This document shows positions 1 to 11,694 of a stretch of DNA of 64,000 bases, in pieces. Position numbers and translations under genes: made by a program. Below the pieces are notes generated by a model. It was given only the letters and a program-made list of their open reading frames with translations, had not been told where the DNA came from and did no database searches. This DNA is from Diabrotica undecimpunctata (lineage: Eukaryota > Arthropoda > Insecta > Coleoptera > Chrysomelidae), in the NCBI RefSeq assembly GCF_040954645.1, contig NC_092808.1, positions 118,522,049 through 118,586,048 of the forward strand, given 5' to 3'. Each line of letters starts with the position of its first letter. The stretch's first letter is position 1.

Positions 1-581
1 TTCGCATTTTCTTTTCCATGTAGTTTCTCTAAGTATATTTTGAATAGGGTTGGAGATGTGGAACAACCCAGCAGGAGTCCTTTTGTTGTTGTCAAGGTCA
101 AAATAAAACAGGTTAAATATTTATTGTACGAAAATAATATATCTCTAGGAATAATCATAAAGATTAAAAATATATACCAGAACAATAAAATAAAAGCAAA
201 AGTAGAAGAAGAACTAACTGACACAGTTAAGGCTGGCAATAAAGGGTCCATACTGACAGGGGGATTATCTAAGCCCTGTATTGTTTAACCTAATTATGGA
301 TAAAACAATAAAAAATTAAGAACATAAAAGGATACCAAATGGAAGAAAAACAACAATAATCTGCTATTCAGACGACGCAATACCACTCTCTTAAAGTAGA
401 GATGATTTAAGACGTATGCTGCACCAATTTAATATAACCGCCAGAAAATTAAATACGTTAATTTTCCCAAAAAAAGACAAAATGCATGGTTATGTAATAA
501 CACAAATCTCCTAAGATGTAAATTAGAGCTGAAGGGTCAAATTATAGAACAAGTGGTGGAGTTTAAATTTCTGGGCATCAC

Positions 582-662
<81 letters not shown>

Positions 663-1140
663 AGCCCAAAACATAAGTAAAAGATCAAATAAATTGAGCA
701 AACATAGTCGCAGGTTGCCTGAATGAAACAATATAAAGAAATAAAAATATCGGAAAATAAAAGGCAGAGTTATGACATATGCGACAAAAACACGACATAA
801 TACACAGAGGAGCAAAAAAAATGCTAGAAACAGAAGGTATTATAACCTTTAGAAAAATCGATGGTAAGACACTATAAAACAGAGCTGAAAGTACACACAT
901 ACAATGCAGATACAAGATAGAAAATATCAAGAACTTGGTAAAAAATAGAAAAGGAGAATGAAATGATCATATAAGCAGAAGGACAACAAATACAGTAGTA
1001 AAGATGAGGAGAGAATGTTCCTCAATAGAAAGACGATCAGTGGGAAGACCATGATCATAAACGATGGAACGAGAACCTACTGGGGACACATTGAAAAATA
1101 GATAGCGTTATGTCTACACAAAAATTAGAAGAAGAAGAAA
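1..1140 (+). pseudogene. LINE (non-LTR retrotransposon) RT remnant, family A
   Basis: Degenerate reverse-transcriptase region of a non-LTR retrotransposon. Around 100-290 the frame reads like the RT segment before the GIRQGDPLSP-type block: a 'GIIIKIKNIYQNN' stretch, then 'KVEEELTDTVKAGN', after which the frame breaks. The same block, better preserved, lies on the minus strand at 40797-41460 ('GIIKTIENIYQNN', 'EAGNGIRQGDFLSP'), so the two are copies of one family. The C-terminal part (about 930-1130) reads as a tail with WNDHI-like and RRSVGRP-like patches. It ends in a GAAGAAGAA-rich tail near 1128-1140 that matches the 3' end of the other copy. Many stops and indels, plus a TA microsatellite at 588-658, show it is dead. 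The left end may run off the window. Confidence 0.75.
588..658. repeat. (TA)n microsatellite
   Basis: About 70 bp of uninterrupted TA dinucleotides inside the LINE remnant. The apparent minus-strand IYIYIY reading frame over it is only the repeat translated. Confidence 0.97.
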
Positions 1141-1144
1141 AACA

Positions 1145-2150
1145 AGGAATCTAATAAACTTAAAACTTTGATTGGTTTATACAGATAATGAATTAACATC
1201 TAATGTTAGTTTAAGTCAGTAATGGAAACTATTTGTTTGATATCCCAAGTAAAATTAAAATTTTACAATTACATAAACGTCATTTTGTTTTTTTTTAATA
1301 AAATGGAGTGAACCTTGTTTAACAAAAACATGTAGGAAGTCATATCGTATTTATTATATTTTTAAAATTAAAAAATAAATACAAATATAAATTACACTTT
1401 TTATCTATGACTGATATAATGTGAATATGGTACTTGTACTTTTTGCATTATAATGCCATAAATACATTACTATTCCCATAGAGAATAATGATGAGAGATT
1501 AATGGTCTTTATTCCCTATTGTACTTTAATAACAAAATTTTTCATAATAAATATTAATATGAAAACAAAATATCAAACTCAAACGCATGTCAAACGCGTA
1601 GAATTTAGTATTTGTTTGTTTATGAGAATGAGATGATGGTTAAGATGGATGAAAATGAAAAGTTTTTACTTCTACATTACCAGAAATTTTACCCGAACGA
1701 TAAACTTTATTTATAATAATGCTACTTATAACAAAACAAAATTTTATGTACCAGTTCCAAGTCTGGGTCCTATCATGTAAGATATGAGAAAGGTGGAGGG
1801 GATGAGTAACAACCTCGTCAAAAAACCAAAGTTCAGCAGGTTCTAGCCGATAGATTTGCGTGGTTAAAGATGAAGAATGGTTAATGGATTTAAAGGCAGA
1901 AATTACAGGCGTATCTGATCTGGCGGATAGAGCAGAAGAACAAAAAGGGGAACCTGGTCTCACTAGTTTTTTTAAAACAGCCAGTATAAATAAAGGAAAC
2001 CTTGAAATAAAAACTACCTTGTCCTCCACGAATGTGAATTGGATCTATATGGTTGCACTTATCACCTAAAAAACTGAACAGCAAAATTTCCAGAGTGCAA
2101 GAAAACCAGACAGATCAAATGAAAATCGACACTGCAAACAAAACGGACTA
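1145..2150. other. No recognisable feature
   Basis: AT-rich sequence without a family I recognise. Short open frames on both strands at 1640-2084 overlap each other and show no motif. The last ~100 bases may belong to the LINE that starts near 2155. Confidence 0.5.
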
Positions 2151-2154
2151 AAAT

Positions 2155-3420
2155 TTTTTAAACCTGGAATGGGAGAAGTTTAATAAGTAAATATACGGAA
2201 GTAGCACAAGAACTGAAGAACCATAACGTACACATTGTCACATTTACAGAAACTAAAAATGGGCATATGAAATAAAAAATAAGACGATTATATCCATATA
2301 TGCAAATGTTTTCAAATATATGCAAGCTAAGGAAGCAGTTTTTATTATGGTAAAACAACTGGTGGTAGTTTTACTTGGACATCACCAACACGTAATCTTA
2401 AAATCATTATTGACTATACTATTATTAGACAAGAAGCAAAATTTAAAATATTAGATGTTAGAGTAAAAATGAGTCACAAATGGGTGGCAGAATCTAGAAT
2501 ATTTTTTCTCTTCAGACATACTGTTCCAAAATAAAACAACCAAAATAAAACCGTATATCTAAATCACAGGCAGTATAATTTGGGAAATTTGAATGAAGAT
2601 TCCATTAAATTTCTGTACCAACTAAGACTTGGAATCTTTCGACAGAAAATTCAGGTGATGAAACCCTTAAAGAGATAAATACGAAGCACAGGAAGAACAA
2701 AACCGAGTTTGCAAAAATAAACAGTTAGTAAAATGATGATATTAAAACAATTGATAACCAAAAGAAACAACTGTACGAGAAATGGCTGGCCACAAATACT
2801 TTGGATGACCGAAAAAAATACCATAGAGCCAGAAGAGAACTAAAAAATAACTAAACTAAACTAAACTGAGTATTCGGTAATTTTGTCATGTTCCAAATAT
2901 ATCTATTCGAAAGCAAAGATAAAAAATGATGGACCTACTGAAATAGAAATCAAAAAACGAACAAATTATGAAATGAAAGAATATTTTGGGCCCACTAAAC
3001 TCAATAATCTGGTCAAATGCTCCCTCTCGACAAAAAAAGATATAGCTATATACCAGTATTTTTAAAAGCCTTGTACTTTAATGGTTGCGAATCCCAGCAA
3101 TTAAGAGAACGGAACAACAACTCCTTGTTCTAGAAATGAAGTTTTGGCGCAGATCAGCAGGTGTATCGGGAATGTTACACGTAACAAGTAAAAGAACAAG
3201 ACAAATCATGAAGAGAACAACCACCACCATTAAAGAAATGCAGCAAAAAAAGCTTGTTTATTATGGATATTTACAGAAAATAACAGATCATCGCCTACCA
3301 AAGATAATATTGGATTACCAGTCACTTAAGCGACCAAACGAGGAAGACCGATCCCTTAAGGGAGCCCAAAAGACAATGTCAGAGAGTGATCTATGACCAG
3401 GAGACTGTCTTGATAAACGT
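2155..3420 (+). pseudogene. LINE remnant: APE-type endonuclease plus C-terminal tail
   Basis: Degraded non-LTR retrotransposon. The frame from 2158 gives an endonuclease start (TWNGRSL) and then VTFTETK, matching the first two conserved blocks of apurinic-like LINE endonucleases. Around 2370-2490 a later endonuclease block is legible (FTWTSPTRN followed by IIDYTIIRQ). Then comes the linker region (about 2600-2850, including a KQLYEKWLATNT patch). Most of the RT is missing. The C-terminal tail resumes at about 3150-3400 (KLVYYGYLQK, DHRLPKIILDY), which is the YxGHxxR-type tail of the same class of element. Stops and frameshifts throughout; no intact product. Confidence 0.8.
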
Positions 3421-3432
3421 GAATGAAGACTA

Positions 3433-3433
<1 letters not shown>

Positions 3434-3488
<55 letters not shown>

Positions 3489-3494
3489 TATATA
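3434..3494. repeat. (TA)n microsatellite next to the PLE palindrome
   Basis: Imperfect TA tract separating the LINE tail from the left arm of the large inverted repeat. The first arm bases overlap its end. Confidence 0.95.
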
Positions 3495-4027
3495 ACTGTT
3501 TTGGATGGGTTGGAGTCAATAATAGGGCTATTGGTTAACTATTTTTTTATTCTCGAGCTTTCAATTGTGTTTACAATTATTATCAAGAGCTAAAAAAGAC
3601 AAAATACTTACAAGGTTGAACTAAAAAGAAAAAACAATTTTTGTTAACTTACCAAATAAAAATTAGTTTGGTAAGTAAAAATTACTGCTTACATGTTCAA
3701 AATATTTAATACAAAAATGCTTTTATCTAATAAATGTTTCTCTGAAAAATTTTTATAATTTTGAAAACATTTTTTTAATATAAGAATAATTGAATTTATA
3801 AATAAGTTCAAATAGCAACCAATTACAAATAGCCTCAATGTCATAAATGCCAACATAAAATTTTTATTTTTGACAATTATATTGCCAAAAGTAAAACTTC
3901 GTTTAAACATTCTTTTTTTGTTTAGTAACAAAAAGAAGAAGATTTATTCACCCTTGACAGATGTCTGAAAGAATGTGACAGATATATGGAGAATTAAATA
4001 TGACATTTTACAAGTTTTATATATAAA

Positions 4028-4400
4028 TCATAAAGAAAGAATATAATTATAAATTTTGCTTAAATTTTGAATTTCAGATCTTTTGTTTAAACTCTTATCA
4101 TTTTTGCTAATACAAACCATTTCCAAAAAAGTCCTTTTAAATTTATTACTTTCACTACATAAAATTTTAATGTTATCAAAATCCATAATATGGTCTTTAT
4201 CGATTACATGTTCTGCCAAAGCACAAGATGGTTTTTTAATTCTGCAATCACTTTTGTGAGAAATAATACGATTTGAAAGATTTCTTCCGGTCTCACCAAC
4301 ATATTCAGCCTCACACTGAGTACAACTAATGCTGTATACTAAATTCGTTTTTTCAAATTTGTCTATAGGATATTTAGTTTTAGAATATAAAGATGAAATA
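4028..4400 (-). pseudogene. PLE GIY-YIG endonuclease domain, left arm
   Basis: Minus-strand copy of the endonuclease end of a Penelope-like protein, identical to the right-arm copy. The frame reads outward from the palindrome loop and ends at 4028. It holds a VYSISC/YVGET GIY-YIG pair and an ALAEHVIDKDH histidine block. The 5' end is truncated at the loop, so the RT domain of the element is absent and no complete protein can be made. Confidence 0.8.
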
Positions 4401-4413
4401 GTTTTGATGTTCT

Positions 4414-4794
4414 TTGTTGCTATTTTTTTGTTGCTATTCTAAAACTAAATATCCTATAGACAAATTTGAAAAAACGAATTTAGTATACAGCATTAGTTGT
4501 ACTCAGTGTGAGGCTGAATATGTTGGTGAGACCGGAAGAAATCTTTCAAATCGTATTATTTCTCACAAAAGTGATTGCAGAATTAAAAAACCATCTTGTG
4601 CTTTGGCAGAACATGTAATCGATAAAGACCATATTATGGATTTTGATAACATTAAAATTTTATGTAGTGAAAGTAATAAATTTAAAAGGACTTTTTTGGA
4701 AATGGTTTGTATTAGCAAAAATGATAAGAGTTTAAACAAAAGATCTGAAATTCAAAATTTAAGCAAAATTTATAATTATATTCTTTCTTTATGA
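4414..4794 (+). pseudogene. PLE GIY-YIG endonuclease domain, right arm
   Basis: Open frame of about 126 codons whose first few codons come from the loop. Element-derived sequence starts at the arm boundary (4435). Visible are VYSISC and YVGETGRNLSNRI (the GIY and YIG halves with the catalytic-type arginine), a CTQCEAEY cysteine pair between them, a SHKSD patch, ALAEHVIDKDH, and FDNIKIL with FKRTFLEM near the end. This is the C-terminal endonuclease of Penelope-like retroelements, which nicks target DNA for reverse transcription. The family's RT normally precedes it and is missing here. The ORF ends naturally at 4794 and is followed by ~540 bp of non-coding arm sequence. Confidence 0.85.
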
Positions 4795-5230
4795 TTTATA
4801 TATAAAACTTGTAAAATGTCATATTTAATTCTCCATATATCTGTCACATTCTTTCAGACATCTGTCAAGGGTGAATAAATCTTCTTCTTTTTGTTACTAA
4901 ACAAAAAAAGAATGTTTAAACGAAGTTTTACTTTTGGCAATATAATTGTCAAAAATAAAAATTTTATGTTGGCATTTATGACATTGAGGCTATTTGTAAT
5001 TGGTTGCTATTTGAACTTATTTATAAATTCAATTATTCTTATATTAAAAAAATGTTTTCAAAATTATAAAAATTTTTCAGAGAAACATTTATTAGATAAA
5101 AGCATTTTTGTATTAAATATTTTGAACATGTAAGCAGTAATTTTTACTTACCAAACTAATTTTTATTTGGTAAGTTAACAAAAATTGTTTTTTCTTTTTA
5201 GTTCAACCTTGTAAGTATTTTGTCTTTTTT

Positions 5231-5283
5231 AGCTCTTGATAATAATTGTAAACACAATTGAAAGCTCGAGAATAAAAAAATAG
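5231..5283 (+). other. Pseudo-LTR hairpin, hammerhead-like but degenerate
   Basis: Reads CTTGATAAT, then a 6-bp stem AATTGT/ACAATT with loop AAAC, then GAAAG, a short self-complementary CTCGAG, then AATAAA. The order (core, stem, GAAA, stem) resembles the hammerhead ribozymes described in PLE pseudo-LTRs, but two usually invariant core positions differ. The mirror copy lies at 3539-3591 on the minus strand. Confidence 0.35.
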
Positions 5284-5375
5284 TTAACCAATAGCCCTAT
5301 TATTGACTCCAACCCATCCAAAACAGTTATATATTTGTTCCAAACGAGTCACAAGTACTTCTTTTTTCTTATTCT

Positions 5376-5378
<3 letters not shown>

Positions 5379-5402
<24 letters not shown>
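5379..5402. repeat. (TA)n microsatellite
   Basis: Short TA tract about 45 bp beyond the right arm of the PLE palindrome. Confidence 0.95.
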
Positions 5403-5404
<2 letters not shown>

Positions 5405-5409
<5 letters not shown>

Positions 5410-7065
5410 ATTATGACATATAAAGCAAAAATGACATTTGAAAAAAAGACGCTCTAACATAAATAACTGTAAGGGAAATACTTAACCCAGTAAAGCATGA
5501 AAACTATTAAAAGACCTTCGAACAGACAATAAGAAACATGAAACTGTTTCGTTAAATGGAACAGATAAATGAAAGGAATCTGCTGACAGAGGACGAGAGA
5601 AATTGCAGAAACCAACCCACCAATTTTATTTGATGATTTCACAAAAGATGACATATTCCCTGCAGAAGTTAAAAAGTTCGCCTAATAAATGATAAAGGAG
5701 GTGGCCCCTAGACCCGGTAACATTTTGATTCAGCTAATTAAGAAAGTTCCTAGACAGGTATTTAAAATACTAGCAAATGTATTTATGTGATTTGTAATGT
5801 AAAAGGCGAAAATGTCCTAAATAAATGAAATCAAGTATTTGTTTCATCGATATACAAAAAAAATAGTAGGTCGGAGTGTAGAAATTACCGAGATACCAGA
5901 GATAATGATTAAAACTCGAATAAAAGTAATAGGGATGGAAGAATGATAGAAAGCAAAGAGCAAAGTGGTTTTATAGCTGGACGTTCTTGTGTTAATAATA
6001 TATTTGTTTTACGACATATTGAAAAATAGAAATAAAAAAAAAACAGACCTGTCCAACTAAATTTCGAAGATTTCCGAAAGGCATGTGGTAGTGTACCATT
6101 TTTGCAACTTTGGCCAGAATTGCAAAAATAGGGCATTAAACACACAATTATAAAAGCTGTGTAAAATCTATAATTTAACGTCACGAGGACTATAAAGATG
6201 ATTGCAAAATTAAATCAATTATTTTCAGTCTCAACAGAACTAAGTCAAGGCTATTATATGGATGGGAATATCAATGGGGGATACCACACTGTATACTCTT
6301 TTATTTGGTAATGATCAGGTTACCATAGCAATAGATCTAGATGACGCATCGTATATAATGCGGAAATTACAGTTAGCTGAATAAAGTCTAGAAATTAATC
6401 TAGAGAAAACAGAGTAAATGGTAATCACTGATCCTAAAGCAGAACCCAGGCTTGAGAATGTTTTGGCTAAAAATTGTGAGAATTTGAAATATCTAGAAAT
6501 CACATTCTCTAATATATGAACCTCTGATGTAGATAATAATAATAAAATAGCCCAAGGTGAAAGAGCTATAAGATAACAGAACTCCGTGTTATGGAATGAT
6601 AAAGGTACAGAGGCCATTAAATGCCTGACGTATATTGCAATAATAGAAAGGTCATCTAAATATAGATCTGAAGTGTAGATACTAAATAATTGGCAAAGAG
6701 TAATACTGAAGACTACAGAGATGGATTACAAACTCAAACACATAAGAAATGATAAGATCACACGGATAATGCAAGTAAGAGGCAATATTCTGGGTACTAG
6801 TAATAGAAAGCAGCTTGTCTTGTATAGACACCTCCAGAGAATCAAAAATCATAGATAACCAAAAAGAGTATGTCAGTGAACTCCCATTGGAGGGAAGAAA
6901 CGAGGACGGCCAAAAACGGCTTGGAATGTTAAGGTTTGAGAAGCAATGCCAGCGAGGAAAAGAGGGTAACATGACTGGATTGATAGAAAGCGCTAGCGCA
7001 AATGAAGGAAGAAATGACTTGGACCATAATAGACTCGCTGTGCATGTATGTATGTACATCTGACA
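5405..7065 (+). pseudogene. LINE RT remnant with C-terminal tail
   Basis: Plus-strand non-LTR retrotransposon body. About 5690-5760 keeps a 'GGGP-TR-H-LI' block like the start of the RT fingers. At 5935-6120 the frame reads KEQSGFIAGRSCVNNIFVLRHI and then NFEDFRKACGSVP, the RT region in which an F-DF-KA-D motif is expected. About 6480-6640 gives LKYLEITFSNI, the thumb-region motif. The tail at 6780-7000 reads NRKQLVLYRHLQRI and then GGKKRGRPKTAW. Frames change repeatedly and the YxDD block is not legible. Inactive copy; the family differs from the one at 1-1140. Confidence 0.8.
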
Positions 7066-8270
7066 AAACGTACGCAACCTTAAACTAATGGCGTCTTCTA
7101 AACAACACAAATTAATTTTCCAAAAATGTTTTACTGGGTTAGTTCATAAAATTAAGTGTAAAATATAAACCATCTTCAATATCGTCATTCTACTCAATGA
7201 TAAGATCTATGTTGAGAATACACCTTGACGTTGATCTGGAAAATATAGTAAACTACGAACAAATAAAGAGAATCTGAAATATTTCAAGCAAACAACTCTT
7301 TTAGACTGCCTCCGAAATAAATTAGAGGATGTATTGACAAAGCTGCTGATAAAATTTTTCTTTAGTACAAATTTTATGAAATTGTATGAAAATTCACCAT
7401 AAATATATAGTTCGTTTTACAATATTAAAAAGAAATATATCGACATTCGTACCTCCTATGTGAAACTTACTTTATTTTTTTAAATTCTCAGAAATCAAAA
7501 TATATAATACAATGTATAGGAAAATCATATTTGTAGATATTGTAAGAAAAATTTCCAAATATTTGTGTTTGCCTTCTCCCTAAAGTTAAAACGGCCATTC
7601 TTATCACATATTATCTGCCATTCTGTACATTGATGAAGGGAACGATATAAGTAGATTAATGAATTATAGCACTATAATATAACCACTTGCTGGAGATCAG
7701 CCAGAAAGAATAAAGAATAACATTAATCATGCTAGGAGGAATAAGTCAACTACTGCAAATTTTATTGCAAAATAAATAAATAGCAATAAGGCTTATTTTT
7801 CTTCACAACAATCCAATTTATAAACTCTTCCAAAGGTAATAATCTCATTCAAGACCAAATCAATTTATTAATTGTAATAATATTAAATTTAATATTGATA
7901 AACATAGTTTTTATTAAAAATTTCAAATTAATAAATTAGTCTTAGATAAAGTAGTGTATATTATTCGCAATAATGGTTATTATTTTTTCGAAATAATACT
8001 TCATCGCCGCTAGCGGGCTGAGTTCGTAAATAATCCTCGAGCATGCCATCATTATTGACCCATGGTATAATTTACTATTATTTTGCTTTTTTGATTTTAT
8101 TTGTTTGTTATGGCAAATATTTGCTTCACGGTACGTCAATATTCATTATCATTATCAGCGTATACGGTTAAATTATTTTAAAAGGTACTACTTACCACGT
8201 ATTGCACACTGTAAGCAAAACAAGTTTCTAGAATGCTAGCATGTTCAATCCATAAAATAGCACTACAGCC
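7066..8270. other. No recognisable feature
   Basis: AT-rich, no open frame with a motif, no obvious inverted or tandem repeat seen. Confidence 0.5.
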
Positions 8271-8274
8271 CAAG

Positions 8275-9240
8275 TCAGTCCTTGGCCTCCTTTAGTAAGT
8301 TTCTACATATATCTCGACTCACTGCCGTTCTTCTCCATGTAAGTGTTTTTAGGAGGTTTTCGGTATCCTCATCTTCTTCGTCCTCCCATCTCTTTTTTTG
8401 TCCTCCAACAGGTCTTCTTCCCTATATTATTGTATTTTATTATCAACTGGGGATTCTGATCTCTTTTATCCACTATTATGTCCTATTAATCATAATCGCT
8501 GCAGTCTAGTATATTGTCATGTCTAATTTATCAATGGTTATGTTTATTTTATTGGCCAGCACAAGCGTTCTATTTATTTCAGGGTCTTCTTTATATTTGC
8601 GATTAGATCCATTCCTAAGCATTTAAGTCCATTCATGTCTTATACATCATCTATAGAGTGTTGCTTTTGAGCTTGTCTATTTGATCTATCTGTACAAGTA
8701 ATTTTATCTTATTTGCATTTTTATTGCTAGCCCTGAAACTTCTTCACTTTGTTTCAATTCAACGTATGTTTCTTTCGCCGTATTTTTATTCTGCTCACTA
8801 CGTTGATTCTGCGTATGCTGCCAATTTGGTGTTTTTTTTATAAGTATGTTATTTCTGCTAAGAGTGCTAGTTCAGTTCTTTCGATATTGCAAACGCTGTC
8901 GTCTGGCTTTGAATAAATACATTCGGTTCTGTTTCTATCTCGTTTGTACCAGTCCCATTAAATTTTGCTGGTACACAGACTTTTTGCAACACGCTAGATA
9001 GTTTTCTTTTATCTATTATATATCATAGACTTGCTTAATACCTACAAAGATATTTGTAATGGTCTATATCACATTCCTATGCTTTGGCTAGTATTTGTTT
9101 GTTTATAAAGAGTTGGTCGACTGTAGATCTATTATGTCTAAACCATGCTTGATATTCCCCGATGATTTTTTCAGCATAAGGTTAAAGGTTTCGATTAAGA
9201 GTATTTGTGATTATTTCGTATCCCCAACAAAGTAGAGAGA
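8275..9240 (-). pseudogene. LINE RT remnant
   Basis: Read on the minus strand, 9170-9090 gives EKIIGEYQAWFRHNRSTVDQ, the RT block with the STVDQ signature, followed by LFINKQILAKA. The 3' end at 8420-8282 gives a tail reading GRRPVGGQKKRWEDEEDED and then TWRRTAVSRDICRNLLKEA. The part between is heavily degraded and too short for a whole RT. It is the 3' half of a dead non-LTR element oriented opposite to its neighbours. Confidence 0.78.
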
Positions 9241-9244
9241 TAAC

Positions 9245-9850
9245 TTTGCAATTCTGACATACCAGCATGTTATCTAACATAACAGCATCTTATCGCGATT
9301 TATAGGTAGTTACCTAATATCACTAAATTACTATCAGTTACTTAATAGTTATAACAATAGTAGTAACCAGATTAGACTATCTATTATATTTTTAGAAAAG
9401 ATAAGTTGGTAATAGTTGTGGAACTTTTGGACGATAGGATGATTGGTGAATACATTTTGGATAGATTGGATTGAGGCTATAGAGTCTATGCATATATATC
9501 AAGGTGCTTATATGTTGATAAAATGTATTTGATAGCTTGGAGTATGCAGAATATTTCGCCAGTATAAACTCTGCAAAAGGATGGGAACAGGAATAACGTA
9601 ATAAGAGTATGTGACGTTGTAACAGAACAGCCTACTTATGTATCATTTTTTGAAGCATCAGTGTATAGTGCTAGTTTATATTTATTTGTAAAGATTGTTT
9701 TTTTGTTTGCGATAAAGATATGTCATCAAGAAACTGTACTTGATGGGATGGGATACACAATTAGTGGGATGGGTTTAAATGATGATAAATACAAAGATCA
9801 TGCAATTTATTCATATACAAAAGTATGTATTAGGATTAAAGACGCAGAAA
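9245..9850. other. No clear feature; possible 5' extension of the next LINE
   Basis: An open frame at 9661-9882 has no motif until its end. The stretch just before 9855 may be the degraded N-terminal endonuclease of the jockey-type element, but I cannot support this from motifs. Confidence 0.4.
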
Positions 9851-9854
9851 TATT

Positions 9855-11690
9855 AAAAAAGATCAATATATTGATTTTATGAAAAGTTTAGGCAATAGAT
9901 ATATCATTGGGGGTGATTTCAATGCGAAACACATTTAATGGGGGTCTAGGCTTACAACTACTAAAGGAAAAGAACTATTAGCAGCTGTCAAAGATCAGAA
10001 AGGAGATGTAATATCTACAAGGAAGCCAACTTATTGGCCAACTGATAGGAATAAAAAACCAGATTTAATAGATTTCTTCATAATTAAAAATATCTCATAG
10101 AATATCAAGCCAACTTCCCCAAAAGAAGTAGCTGAGTTAATTAAAGAACAAATCGACCCAAATAAAGCACCAGGTTATGACCTTATTACCGGAAGATTGC
10201 TAAAAAATCTACCAAGAAAAGCTATCGTAAAATTAACAAATTTAATAAATGCTGCCTTTAGACTACAATATGTTCCAGATTTATGGAAGATAGCTAAGGT
10301 GATCATGATACCAAAGCCTGGGGAACCCCCCAATGAGGTGACATCATATAGACCAATATCACTATTACCTGTGATGTCCAAGGTGTTTGAAAACTCCTCC
10401 TACGAAGAATCATACCAATAATTGAAGAAAAGAAAATAATTCCACATCATCAATTTGGATTTAGAAATAAGCATTCGACAATTGACCAGGTGCATAGAAT
10501 AACTGCTATAATTGAAAGATCATTAGAGAAAAGAAAAGTCTGTTCTGCAACCTTCCTAGATGTGGCACAGGCGTTTGATAAAGTCTGGCATAAGGGTTTA
10601 ATACATAAACTTAAATCATTCATGCCTAAACAATATTCAAATATATTACAATCATATCTAGCGAACAGACATTTTAGAGTTAAACAAGAAGATGCATACA
10701 CTGATCTCAAGGATATTGAAGCAGGTGTTCCACAAGGGAGTGTATTGGGTCCAGTCCTATATCTAATATACACGTGTGATATACCTGAACTAGAAGACGA
10801 CACCATAGCTACCTTCGCAGATGACACTGCTGTCTTAGCGATAAGTGACACCGTCGAAGAAGCTACAGAAAAACTACAAAATTCAATAAATAAAATCCAT
10901 TAATGGACCAAAAAATGGAAAACTAAGCTGAATGAGAATAAAACAGTCCATATAAATTTTACCAATAATAAATCAATAATATTCCGATTAGAATAAATGA
11001 TGTCCTAGTGCCTGTTGCAACATCAGCAAAGTACTTGGGGATCACTCTTGATGCAAAACTTCGCTGGAAAGCTCACGTGAAGAAGAAAAGAGAAGAACTA
11101 GGCATCCGCTACAAGAAAAGGTTAATGGGAAGACATTCCTCTCTATCCATAAATAATAAACTTCTAATCTATAAACAAATACTCAGACCAGTATGGACCT
11201 ATGGCTGCCAACTCTGGGGCTGTGCCAAGCCTAGTAACATCAAAGTAATCCAGATATTCCAGAATAAAGTACTGAGGAACATCGTAGATGCGCCTTGGTA
11301 CGTTAGGAACAACGACCTTCACCGGGAGCTCAAGATGGAAGACGTCAATCAGATAATCAAGAAATTTGCAGGGAGCCATGAACAACGACTCCATCATCAT
11401 GTAAACGTCGAGGCTATCCAGCTCCTCGACAATACGAACCTAGAGAGAAGGCTCAAAAGAACAAAGCCTTTTGAACTGGTATAATGAGTGAGTGAAAAGC
11501 AGAGTAAAGTGTTGTGCGAGTATGCATGCTAAATTGAATGCTAGTTATTAGAAATAATAGGAAAGATACTAGTGAGTAGACACCTAATTTTAAGATTTCA
11601 TTAGTAATTTAAGTTAGAAACAAATTGATAATTGGTCTTACTGGCCAGATTTTAATGTCAGTACACTTCTGTGTCTGTATTAAAAAAAAT
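9855..11690 (+). pseudogene. Jockey-type LINE: endonuclease and reverse transcriptase, broken
   Basis: Best preserved LINE of the window. Endonuclease: IIGGDFNAKH (about 9890-9930, then a stop at 9938) and KPDLIDFFIIKNIS (10060-10100). RT: IDPNKAPGYDLI (10150), YRPISLLPVMSKVFE (10350), HHQFGFRNKHSTIDQVHRI (10445-10500), TFLDVAQAFDKVWHKGLI (10550-10600), AGVPQGSVLGPVLYL (10720-10765), FADDTAVLA (10815-10840, the catalytic YADD block in F form), AKYLGITLDAKLRWK (11030-11070), and a C-terminal domain to 11484. The endonuclease-RT linker is shortened, and frameshifts lie near 10400 and 10990 with a stop near 10902. The 3' untranslated part ends in an A-rich run at about 11681-11690. Inactive. Confidence 0.92.
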
Positions 11691-11694
11691 ATAT

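Larger units (their letters stand above)
3488..5334. mobile_element. Inverted pair of Penelope-like element ends (palindrome)
   Basis: Two ~900-bp arms, 3488-4387 and 4435-5334, are reverse complements around an axis at position 4411, with a 47-base loop (4388-4434). I compared several blocks along the arms (outer 100 bp, 3600-3710, 3940-4030, 4370-4387) and found no mismatch; paired coordinates always sum to 8822. Each arm reads outward from the loop: first a GIY-YIG endonuclease C-terminal domain, then about 540 bp of non-coding 3' sequence. This is the head-to-head, 5'-truncated arrangement with terminal pseudo-LTR-like sequence known for Penelope-like retroelements. The flanks outside the arms differ from each other apart from TA-rich sequence. 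Confidence 0.85.

Noticed and set aside
537..815. 92-codon minus-strand frame with IYIYIY run
   Set aside because: Translation of the TA microsatellite; no independent coding signal. The same applies to 23129-23522.
4891..5133. 80-codon frame, duplicated exactly at 3689-3931
   Set aside because: Present twice only because it lies in the palindrome arms; it follows the endonuclease stop and has no motif, so it is probably non-coding 3' sequence.
5231..5283. A functional hammerhead ribozyme
   Set aside because: The core departs from CUGAUGA at positions normally invariant, so I only claim a hammerhead-like layout, not an active ribozyme.
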